Made by a program: the position numbers and the translations under genes | In this document: positions 25,742 to 32,612 of the stretch, piece after piece | Numbering within the stretch: the first letter of the stretch is position 1 | How the letters are laid out: each line of letters starts with the position of its first letter | Assembly (NCBI RefSeq): GCF_012641405.1 | Contig: NZ_JABAII010000018.1 | Location: 80,936-144,935 of the forward strand | DNA length: 64,000 nucleotides | Origin: Rhizobium sp. P40RR-XXII | Lineage (GTDB): Bacteria > Pseudomonadota > Alphaproteobacteria > Rhizobiales > Rhizobiaceae | Direction of reading: 5' to 3' | Notes under the pieces: model-generated | What the model saw: the letters and a program-made list of their open reading frames with translations, nothing else | Databases searched by the model: none | Told to the model about the DNA's origin: nothing

Positions 25742-27925
25742 CTACCACCGATACTTCAGCGACGCCGTGACATTGCGCCCCTGGCCGAGGTAGCAATAAC
25801 CCTCATTGCAGACCGCCAGGCGGCGGTTGGCGATGTTGCGGAGGTCGACGGAGGCGGTGAGGCCTTTGTATTTCTGGTCGATCGCACCGAAGTCGTAGGA
25901 GAGCGCCGCGTCCAGATAGAAGCTTGCGTCATTCTTGGCGGTGTTGGCCGTGCTGGTGTAGGTTTCGCCCGTGTAGCGGATGCCGGCGCCGACGGTGAGG
26001 CCTTTTGCTGCCGAATCATCCTGGAAGGTATAATTCGACCACAGGCTGGCGATGCTCTTGGGCGTCACGGCAGGCGCATTGCCGGCGTTGTCGCCACGGG
26101 TGATTTCGGAATGGTTGTAGGAGTAAGCGGCAATCACATCCCAGCCATCGGTAATATTTGCCCTGGCTTCCAGTTCGATGCCTTTGTTGGTCACCTCTCC
26201 GAGCGAGGCATAGATACCCGTCAGTGGATCGACCAGCACGGGCTTGTTCTTCTCGACGAGATGATAGGCGACGGCCGAGAGCAGAATGTCGGTGCCTGGC
26301 GGCTGGTATTTCACGCCCAGTTCGTACTGTTCGCCCTTGGTGGGATCCAGGATGCTGCCGGATGCGGATCGCTGGGTAACCGGATTGAAGGAGGTCGAAT
26401 AGCTGGTGAAGGGCGCAATGCCGTTGTCGAAGAGATAGAGCGCACCAGCCTGATAGGAAAATGCGTTCTTGCTGAGTTTGTCGTCCGTGGTCGTTCCGGA
26501 AGAAACGAAAGTCGTGTCGGTCGACTGTTTGACCCAGGTCTGGCGCCCGCCGAGCGTGAAGCGCCATTTGTCGAGCTCGATCTGATCGAGCGCATAGGCG
26601 CCGATTTGCTGCAGGCTGGCATCGACCCGGCTTAAATTGTACTCCGGCGTTGGGCCTGATACGCCATAGGTCGGATTATCAATATCGAAATCGTAGGCGG
26701 GGTTGGCCGTCGCATCCATCCCATATGCGAAGGAATCGTTCATATGGGTGTAGTCCAGGCCGAACAGCATGGTGTGGGCGGCCGGCCCAGTATCGAATTT
26801 GGATTCCAGCTGGTTGTCGACCTGGAAGACATTGATAGCATCGCTGATCGCAGTCGCTCCGCGATGGGCGACATTTCCGGTCCAGCCGTAGGTACCGAGA
26901 TAGCGCGCTTTCAGGTCCAGGTGGGAGAAACGAAGATTCTGGCGGAAGGTGAAGCCGCCGTCGAATTCGTGCTCGAACTGGTAGCCTACCTGCTGCTGGC
27001 GGGTCTTCTGGTAATCGTAGTCGGGATCGCTTTCGCGCAGCTTGAGGACGTTGCCATCGGGGCTGGTCAGCGCGCCGACATTGGCGTCGACCTCGGTGGA
27101 CTGCGCCGATCCGTAGACGGTAAATTTCGTCGCGTCGTCAGGCTTCCAGGTGAAGGACGGCTGGATGAAATAGCGGTCGTCAGCAATATCGAAATTGGTA
27201 TCGCCCTTTCGTGCCAGGCCGACGATCCGGTACAGCATCGTGTCGTCGTCCTTGCTGACCGGGCCGCCGAAATCGAACATCGTCTGGGCGCGATCCGATG
27301 TTCCGTAGAGAACTCCAACCTCGCTGATCGTTTCCTCCGTCGGCAGCTTCGATATCTTGTTGACGATACCGCCCGGCGAGCCGGCGCCATAAAGCACCGA
27401 TACCGGCCCCTTGATCACCTCGACCCTGTCGAGCGCATAGGAATCGGTCCGGAACATCCCGTAATTCATATAGGGCTGGCGCAATCCGTCGCGATAGTCG
27501 CCATTAGTGGTGACGTCATTGCCACGAATATAGATCTGGTCGAAGCGTGGATCGAAGCCGTAGGAGCCGGTCTGAACGCCGGCGGAATAACGAACGGCTT
27601 CGATGATATCCTGCGCACCACGCTCCTCCATTTCCTTTTTGGTTATGACTGAAACGGAGCGAGGCGTTTCAACCAGAGGCGTGCTGATCTTGGTGGCGCC
27701 TTGGCTTTTCTTTGCCGCTATCGTCGTATTGTCGCTTGCGTCGCTCGACTGACCACTGACGACGATCGGCGCGAGCTGGGTCGCGTTGCCGCTGTTTGCA
27801 TTAGAATCCTGCGCAAAAGCATTTCCGCTCAGCGCAAAGACCGTGGCAAGTGCGGTGGCACTGCTCGCAAGGCGGAACCTCTTACGCATCAAGTTATTGA
27901 TATAATTATGTGATCCCTGCTTCAT
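25742..27925 (-). CDS. TonB-dependent ferric-siderophore outer-membrane receptor (FhuA/FoxA type)
   Basis: A 727-residue receptor. A signal peptide of about 38 residues ends near SGNAFA|QD, and a TonB-box-like LAPIVVSG is at ~52-59. The plug domain spans about 75-200 with VETPRSVSVITKKEMEERGA, the FDQIYIRGNDV strand and DRVEVIKGPVSVLYGAGSPG, and is followed by NKISKLPTEE. The rest is a 22-strand barrel ending in SLKYRW, with the terminal aromatic residue used for outer-membrane assembly. The wording is that of ferrichrome/ferrioxamine-type receptors, in keeping with a hydroxamate. A RirA-type box at 28002 and a TTGACG/TAATTT promoter precede it, so iron-limited expression is expected. It is transcribed toward the importer operon. 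Confidence 0.92.
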   Translation of the reverse strand: MKQGSHNYINNLMRKRFRLASSATALATVFALSGNAFAQDSNANSGNATQLAPIVVSGQSSDASDNTTIAAKKSQGATKISTPLVETPRSVSVITKKEMEERGAQDIIEAVRYSAGVQTGSYGFDPRFDQIYIRGNDVTTNGDYRDGLRQPYMNYGMFRTDSYALDRVEVIKGPVSVLYGAGSPGGIVNKISKLPTEETISEVGVLYGTSDRAQTMFDFGGPVSKDDDTMLYRIVGLARKGDTNFDIADDRYFIQPSFTWKPDDATKFTVYGSAQSTEVDANVGALTSPDGNVLKLRESDPDYDYQKTRQQQVGYQFEHEFDGGFTFRQNLRFSHLDLKARYLGTYGWTGNVAHRGATAISDAINVFQVDNQLESKFDTGPAAHTMLFGLDYTHMNDSFAYGMDATANPAYDFDIDNPTYGVSGPTPEYNLSRVDASLQQIGAYALDQIELDKWRFTLGGRQTWVKQSTDTTFVSSGTTTDDKLSKNAFSYQAGALYLFDNGIAPFTSYSTSFNPVTQRSASGSILDPTKGEQYELGVKYQPPGTDILLSAVAYHLVEKNKPVLVDPLTGIYASLGEVTNKGIELEARANITDGWDVIAAYSYNHSEITRGDNAGNAPAVTPKSIASLWSNYTFQDDSAAKGLTVGAGIRYTGETYTSTANTAKNDASFYLDAALSYDFGAIDQKYKGLTASVDLRNIANRRLAVCNEGYCYLGQGRNVTASLKYRW

Positions 27926-27964
27926 ATTCCCTTTTCGCCTACCCGTTCCTGAAAAAGATGGCGC

Positions 27965-27994
27965 AAATTAGTTCGCGGGTGCAGCCGGCGTCAA
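27965..27994 (-). promoter_or_regulatory. Predicted sigma70-like promoter of the TonB receptor gene
   Basis: On the minus strand TTGACG (27994-27989) and TAATTT (27970-27965) are separated by 18 bases, with the start codon 40 bases downstream of the -10. The iron box at 28002-28016 lies 7 bases upstream of the -35, close enough for a bound repressor to block polymerase. Confidence 0.5.
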
Positions 27995-28001
27995 GAATAC
28001 A

Positions 28002-28016
28002 TGAGTATTTAAATCA
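28002..28016. promoter_or_regulatory. Candidate RirA iron-responsive operator shared by receptor and esterase
   Basis: TGAGTATTTAAATCA matches TGA-N9-TCA, has the AT-rich centre of known rhizobial iron boxes, and is partly self-complementary. It lies between the divergent receptor (start 27925) and esterase (start 28226) genes. It is the most convincing of the three boxes in the island. Confidence 0.65.
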
Positions 28017-28225
28017 TCTTTTTTTTGTTGAATTCCGAACCCTTGTTGCAAAATGGCTTGCTTAATCCAGGGCCTGCCAAAATTGCACAGCCATACCTTG
28101 CATTACCGCTTCATTTGAGCGGCTTGTCAGATTGCACCTCCGATAATATGAGGAAACCCGTCATCTTTTTCATTGGGGACGCCACGCAATCCGGCGTTCC
28201 CAATATTCGGTCAGCCGGAGATATC

Positions 28226-29128
28226 ATGCCCCAACCGTCATTACCTGAAGCAGCCGAAGTCCCGGCGTCCGTCGCGCTTGCCGGCTGCACGTTCGCCGAT
28301 CTGAAATTTGAGAATGCCGATCAGCCGCACAGGATTTTTCTTTATCGCCCCAGCAAGCCGGTTCCGCCGGAGGGATGGCCGGTCCTCTATTTGACGGATG
28401 GCAACGCCTGCTTTGCCACTGCCGTCGATGCGCTGAAGGTGCAGGCAAGCTACCCGAACGGAACCAATGTCGGCGAAGGCGTCGTCGTCGCCATCGGCTA
28501 TCCCACGGACGAGCCGTATGATCCGCTTCGCCGTTCCTGGGACCTGAGCCCACCGCCGGGCCGGGTCTATCCACCGTTCTTTCCGGACACGCCCGATGTG
28601 AGGACAGGCGGCGGGGAGCATTTCCTGGCGCTGATCGAAAACGAATTGAAGCCCTGGGTCGAAGAGCAGGTTCCGATCGACCGATCGCGTCAGACGCTCT
28701 TCGGCCATTCGTTCGGCGGCCTTTTCGTGCTTTACGCACTGCTGACGAAACCCGCGGCCTTCAACCGCTGGATTTCGGCAAGCCCGGCGATCTACTGGGA
28801 AGACGCCGCTATTCTGTCGACCGAGAGTGCATTTCTCGACGGACTTCAGGACACTCTCGATATTGAACTGCATCTTTCCGCCGGCCAATATGAAGGCGAG
28901 ACCCTTGCGCCCTTTCACAAGGGTACGCCGGAGGAACAAAAGCGACTGGAACGCGCAAAGGAAACCCGCACGGTGCAGCTCGCCCGCGAGATGGCGCGCA
29001 GATGGGCTAAGCTGACTTCGTCCACAGAAACGGTAACCTTCGAGGAATATGCCGGAGAGAACCATATGTCGGTGCTGCCGGTCGCCTTGAACCGGGCTGT
29101 ACAGATCGCATTTCGCGGGATGAAATAG
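28226..29128 (+). CDS. Siderophore esterase-like alpha/beta hydrolase (IroE/Fes/BesA group)
   Basis: About 300 residues of the esterase-D/putative-esterase group that includes Fes and IroE. The nucleophile elbow is LFGHSFGGLFVLYALLTKPA (Ser in G-H-S-F-G), followed by FNRWISASPAIYWED. The catalytic histidine is probably in YAGENHMSVLPVALNRA near the C-terminus. Such enzymes cut ester bonds of trilactone siderophores to release iron. The start was moved to ATG 28226, which follows CCGGAG by 6 bases; the upstream frame to 28025 reads like untranslated leader and overlaps the operator region. It diverges from the receptor gene and shares its iron box. An ester-cleaving enzyme implies that the siderophore contains ester links. 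Confidence 0.78.
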   Translation: MPQPSLPEAAEVPASVALAGCTFADLKFENADQPHRIFLYRPSKPVPPEGWPVLYLTDGNACFATAVDALKVQASYPNGTNVGEGVVVAIGYPTDEPYDPLRRSWDLSPPPGRVYPPFFPDTPDVRTGGGEHFLALIENELKPWVEEQVPIDRSRQTLFGHSFGGLFVLYALLTKPAAFNRWISASPAIYWEDAAILSTESAFLDGLQDTLDIELHLSAGQYEGETLAPFHKGTPEEQKRLERAKETRTVQLAREMARRWAKLTSSTETVTFEEYAGENHMSVLPVALNRAVQIAFRGMK

Positions 29129-29378
29129 TTAGAAAATTCATCCGCTTGCCGCTTGCGGCTCTACCGCATTCTTCGCAACGTGTCGCCTGCTCGCGCAGTC
29201 GGCGCGACAGGCTGTATTCGGCGCGGATTTCCGGCCGCTTCGGAGAGTCAATCAAGCGAAATTAACCCTCGATTAACCATAATCGCCTTTCTTTGCTATA
29301 CTGAATACAAGGGCTTGATTCTAAAGAGCGTCGCGCAATTTGCGATGAATGTGACCACACGATTGCCGCGATCCCGAG

Positions 29379-30362
29379 ATGCATTTTTCAAAAGCAATAG
29401 CGTTGATGATATTGGCCTGTCTTGGTGTCGGATGCTCCACAACCGGCCAGGTTCGCCAGTCGATCGGCGTGGAAACTGTTGCTGCCGACAAGGCGCTGGC
29501 CTTCCCGCCCCCAGGTGGCCCGGCGATCATCAATGTCGTAGAACGCAGGCATGCCAAGGACGTCGAGCAGACAATCTCTCTTTTCACGTCCTCTTCCGTT
29601 CCCGGCCAGAATTTTCTCAAGGTGCAGTTTCTCGGTATAACCGGCTCGAATCCTGGGCTCGGAAGCAGGCCGTTCGATACGGTCAGCGAGCGTGCAATCG
29701 CTCGTGAAATGGCGGCGGCGATCCCCGGTGTGCGGCTCGCTCGCTCGGCGATATTCGTCCAGAACGGCTACGGACCCTTTGGCTATGCCTCCGGCCAAAG
29801 CAGGGCCGGCGATACCTGCCTCTATGCCTGGCAGCAGGTGAAGGCCGGCTTAGCCCCATCGCAGGAGCAACGCAATTTCGGCATGGTGCAGGTGCGCATC
29901 CGGCTCTGCGACGCCCATGCGACGGAACGCCAGCTCCTGAGCACGGTCTATGGTTACACAATCGCCGGCCATTTCACCGGTGCCGCACTGAGCCCCTTCG
30001 GCGAGCCTCGCGGCGCCGATGCAGTCCTCGGCAAGCCCGGCCAGCTGGTCTATCCCGACACAACGGCCTATCGTACACCGCCGATCAGCGTTGGCTATCA
30101 AAACAGCCCTCCGGCAGTGCGTCCCGTTGTCATTCATCGCCCGGCCGTTTCACAGCCGAAGCCACAGATCCAGCCGACTTTGCCGCCAATGATCGGGCCA
30201 CGCGTACCCTTGCCGTTGGGGCAGAGCAAGGAGCCACAGACGAATGGCGCAAGCGGGCCAAGCTCGATGGTACAGCCACCACCCACAAATACGGCAAGCA
30301 ATATCATCGTGCCTTTACCGGACTGTAACGCAGAAGCTGGCATATCCCAGGCGTGCCGCTAG
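29379..30362 (+). CDS. bcsN: Cellulose biosynthesis protein BcsN (lipoprotein)
   Basis: A 327-residue protein with a lipoprotein signal: hydrophobic IALMILACLGVGC with a lipobox cysteine at residue 19. The middle part (TVSERAIAREMAAAIPGVRL, FVQNGYGPFGYASGQ, CLYAWQQVKAG, RIRLCDAHATERQLLSTVYG) matches what is known of alphaproteobacterial BcsN/CelN. The C-terminus is proline-rich (residues ~225-310) and probably disordered. It is encoded just before bcsA and is thought to assist secretion or assembly of cellulose in rhizobia and agrobacteria; its biochemical role is not established. ATG 29379 opens the signal peptide directly. Confidence 0.8.
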   Translation: MHFSKAIALMILACLGVGCSTTGQVRQSIGVETVAADKALAFPPPGGPAIINVVERRHAKDVEQTISLFTSSSVPGQNFLKVQFLGITGSNPGLGSRPFDTVSERAIAREMAAAIPGVRLARSAIFVQNGYGPFGYASGQSRAGDTCLYAWQQVKAGLAPSQEQRNFGMVQVRIRLCDAHATERQLLSTVYGYTIAGHFTGAALSPFGEPRGADAVLGKPGQLVYPDTTAYRTPPISVGYQNSPPAVRPVVIHRPAVSQPKPQIQPTLPPMIGPRVPLPLGQSKEPQTNGASGPSSMVQPPPTNTASNIIVPLPDCNAEAGISQACR

Positions 30363-30422
30363 CAAGCGGAACGGCTTGGAGACGCCAGGATGGCGTCTGG
30401 CAATACCTTTGAAGGGACACCG

Positions 30423-32612
30423 ATGCACACAGCACGCAGCATCTTTATATGGGCCGTGATAGCGCTATGCGGCATCGTGCTGATCACATTGCCGGTCAAC
30501 CTTCAAACCCAGCTGATTGCCGGCACGGTTGTCGTTACCATCATGGCGGTCATCAAGGTCCTCAAGCGCCAGGGTACCTGGCGGCTGATCGCCCTGGCCT
30601 TCGGCACCGCCATCGTGCTGCGCTATGTCTATTGGCGCACCTCCTACACGCTGCCGCCGATCAACCAGCCGGAAAACTTCATCCCGGGCCTGCTGCTCTA
30701 TCTCGCCGAAATGTACAATGTCGCGATGCTGATGCTCAGCCTGTTCATCGTCGCAACACCCCTGCCTCCACGCACCGCACGCGCGACAAAGACACAGAAT
30801 TTCCCGACGGTGGACGTATTCGTACCATCCTATAATGAAGATACCAATCTGCTTGCCAATACGCTCGCCTCGGCCAAGGCGATGGACTATCCGGCCGATA
30901 AGCTCAGGGTTTGGCTGTTGGACGACGGTGGCACCGCGCAAAAGCGCAACTCGACGAAGGTTCTGGAATCACAGGCTGCGATCGCACGCCACAATGAACT
31001 CAAGCAGCTTTGCGCCGATCTGGACGTCGAATATCTGACGCGCGAGCGCAACGAACATGCAAAGGCCGGCAACCTCAACAACGGGCTGGAGCATTCGAGC
31101 GGCGAGTTGATTGCCGTCTTCGACGCCGACCATGCGCCTGCGCGCGATTTTCTACTCGAAACGGTCGGATATTTCGAGGACGATCCAAAGCTCTTCCTCG
31201 TGCAGACGCCGCATTTCTTCATCAATCCTGATCCGCTGGAGCGCAACCTGCGCACCTTCGACAGCATGCCGAGCGAGAACGAGATGTTCTACGGCATCAT
31301 TCAGCGCGGCCTGGACAAATGGAACGCGGCCTTTTTCTGCGGGTCTGCCGCGGTACTCAGCCGTCGGGCATTGGAATCGCAAAACGGCTTCAGCGGCATC
31401 AGCATCACTGAGGATTGCGAAACCGCGCTTGCGCTGCACGGAGCCGGCTGGAACAGCATCTATGTCGACAAGCCGCTGATTGCCGGCCTGCAGCCGGCGA
31501 CCTTTGCCAGCTTCATCGGCCAGCGCAGCCGCTGGGCGCAGGGCATGATGCAGATCCTGCGCTTCCGCTTTCCTCTCCTGAAGCGCGGCCTGACGCTGCC
31601 GCAGCGCCTCTGCTACATGTCTTCGACGCTCTTTTGGCTCTTTCCATTCCCGCGCGTCATTTTCCTGTTCGCGCCGCTTTTCTATCTGTTCTTCGACCTC
31701 GAGATCTTTACGGCGTCGGGCAGCGAATTCCTCGCCTACACGCTTGCCTACATGCTCGTGAACCTGATGATGCAGAATTACCTCTATGGCTCGTTCCGCT
31801 GGCCGTGGATTTCCGAGCTCTATGAATATGTCCAGACGGTGCATCTATTGCCCGCCGTCGTTTCGGTCATGCTCAATCCGCGTAAGCCGACCTTCAAGGT
31901 CACCGCCAAGGACGAATCGATCGCCGTCAGCCGGCTCTCGGAGATCAGCCGTCCGTTCTTCGTCATCTTCGCCGTTCAGGTCATTGCGCTGGCGGTCACC
32001 ATATACCGCGTCTATGCGGAACCCTATAAGGCGGATGTGACGCTCGTCGTCGGGGGCTGGAACCTCATCAATCTCATCCTATCCGGCTGCGCACTTGGCG
32101 TCGTCTCGGAACGCGGGGAGCGGGCATCCTCTCGGCGCGTCAGGGTGGATCGGCGCAGCGAATTCGGGACCGACGGCAACTGGAACTCCGCATCCATCGA
32201 GGATGTTTCCGTCCATGGCGCCAGGCTGAACGTCTTCAACAGGGGGATGGCATCGATCAAGGTCGGTTCGGAAGCCACCATTCGCTTCCAGCCCTATAGT
32301 GGTGCCGACATGGTGACCTTGTCGGTCGCGATCCGCAATATCGAGCATATGGGCGACATCACAGCCATTGGGTGCCAGTATATCCCGAAGGGCGCTGCCG
32401 ACCATCGCCTGATTGCCGATCTCGTCTTCGCCAATTCCGATCAATGGACGAAGTTCCAGCAAGCGCGACGGCGCAACCCAGGCATCATCCGGGGAACGAT
32501 CTGGTTCCTGAGCCTGTCGTTCTATCAGACCAGCCGCGGTTTGATCTATCTCTTCAGGGGCGTGGGCTCGGATCGCCCCCAGCAGCGGCGGGAGGCGAAG
32601 GCGAGAAGCTGA
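30423..32612 (+). CDS. bcsA: Cellulose synthase catalytic subunit with PilZ domain (UDP-forming)
   Basis: About 729 residues. Several N-terminal membrane helices precede a family-2 glycosyltransferase core with the processive signature: VFVPSYNEDTNLLANTLASA, the first Asp pair in WLLDDGGTAQKRN, DxD in AVFDADHAPARDF, the catalytic base in ISITEDCETALALHGAGWNS, and QRSRWAQGMMQ (Q-x-x-R-W). More membrane helices follow. The C-terminal PilZ domain binds cyclic di-GMP: R-x-x-x-R in RRVRVDRRSEFG and D-x-S-x-x-G in IEDVSVHGARLNV. It polymerises glucose from UDP-glucose and threads the chain through the inner membrane. ATG 30423 was chosen because GAAGGG precedes it. The stop overlaps the bcsB start. 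Confidence 0.95.
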   Translation: MHTARSIFIWAVIALCGIVLITLPVNLQTQLIAGTVVVTIMAVIKVLKRQGTWRLIALAFGTAIVLRYVYWRTSYTLPPINQPENFIPGLLLYLAEMYNVAMLMLSLFIVATPLPPRTARATKTQNFPTVDVFVPSYNEDTNLLANTLASAKAMDYPADKLRVWLLDDGGTAQKRNSTKVLESQAAIARHNELKQLCADLDVEYLTRERNEHAKAGNLNNGLEHSSGELIAVFDADHAPARDFLLETVGYFEDDPKLFLVQTPHFFINPDPLERNLRTFDSMPSENEMFYGIIQRGLDKWNAAFFCGSAAVLSRRALESQNGFSGISITEDCETALALHGAGWNSIYVDKPLIAGLQPATFASFIGQRSRWAQGMMQILRFRFPLLKRGLTLPQRLCYMSSTLFWLFPFPRVIFLFAPLFYLFFDLEIFTASGSEFLAYTLAYMLVNLMMQNYLYGSFRWPWISELYEYVQTVHLLPAVVSVMLNPRKPTFKVTAKDESIAVSRLSEISRPFFVIFAVQVIALAVTIYRVYAEPYKADVTLVVGGWNLINLILSGCALGVVSERGERASSRRVRVDRRSEFGTDGNWNSASIEDVSVHGARLNVFNRGMASIKVGSEATIRFQPYSGADMVTLSVAIRNIEHMGDITAIGCQYIPKGAADHRLIADLVFANSDQWTKFQQARRRNPGIIRGTIWFLSLSFYQTSRGLIYLFRGVGSDRPQQRREAKARS

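Noticed and set aside
26744..27652. 302-codon plus-strand frame inside the TonB receptor gene
   Set aside because: Antisense shadow of barrel-encoding DNA; Val/Gly/Asp-rich without motif.
8867..29128. Calling the island the vicibactin (vbs) locus
   Set aside because: No recognisable epimerase (VbsL), VbsC, VbsG or VbsD gene, and the hydroxylase and acyltransferase look lysine-type. The family resemblance is real but the product is probably different.
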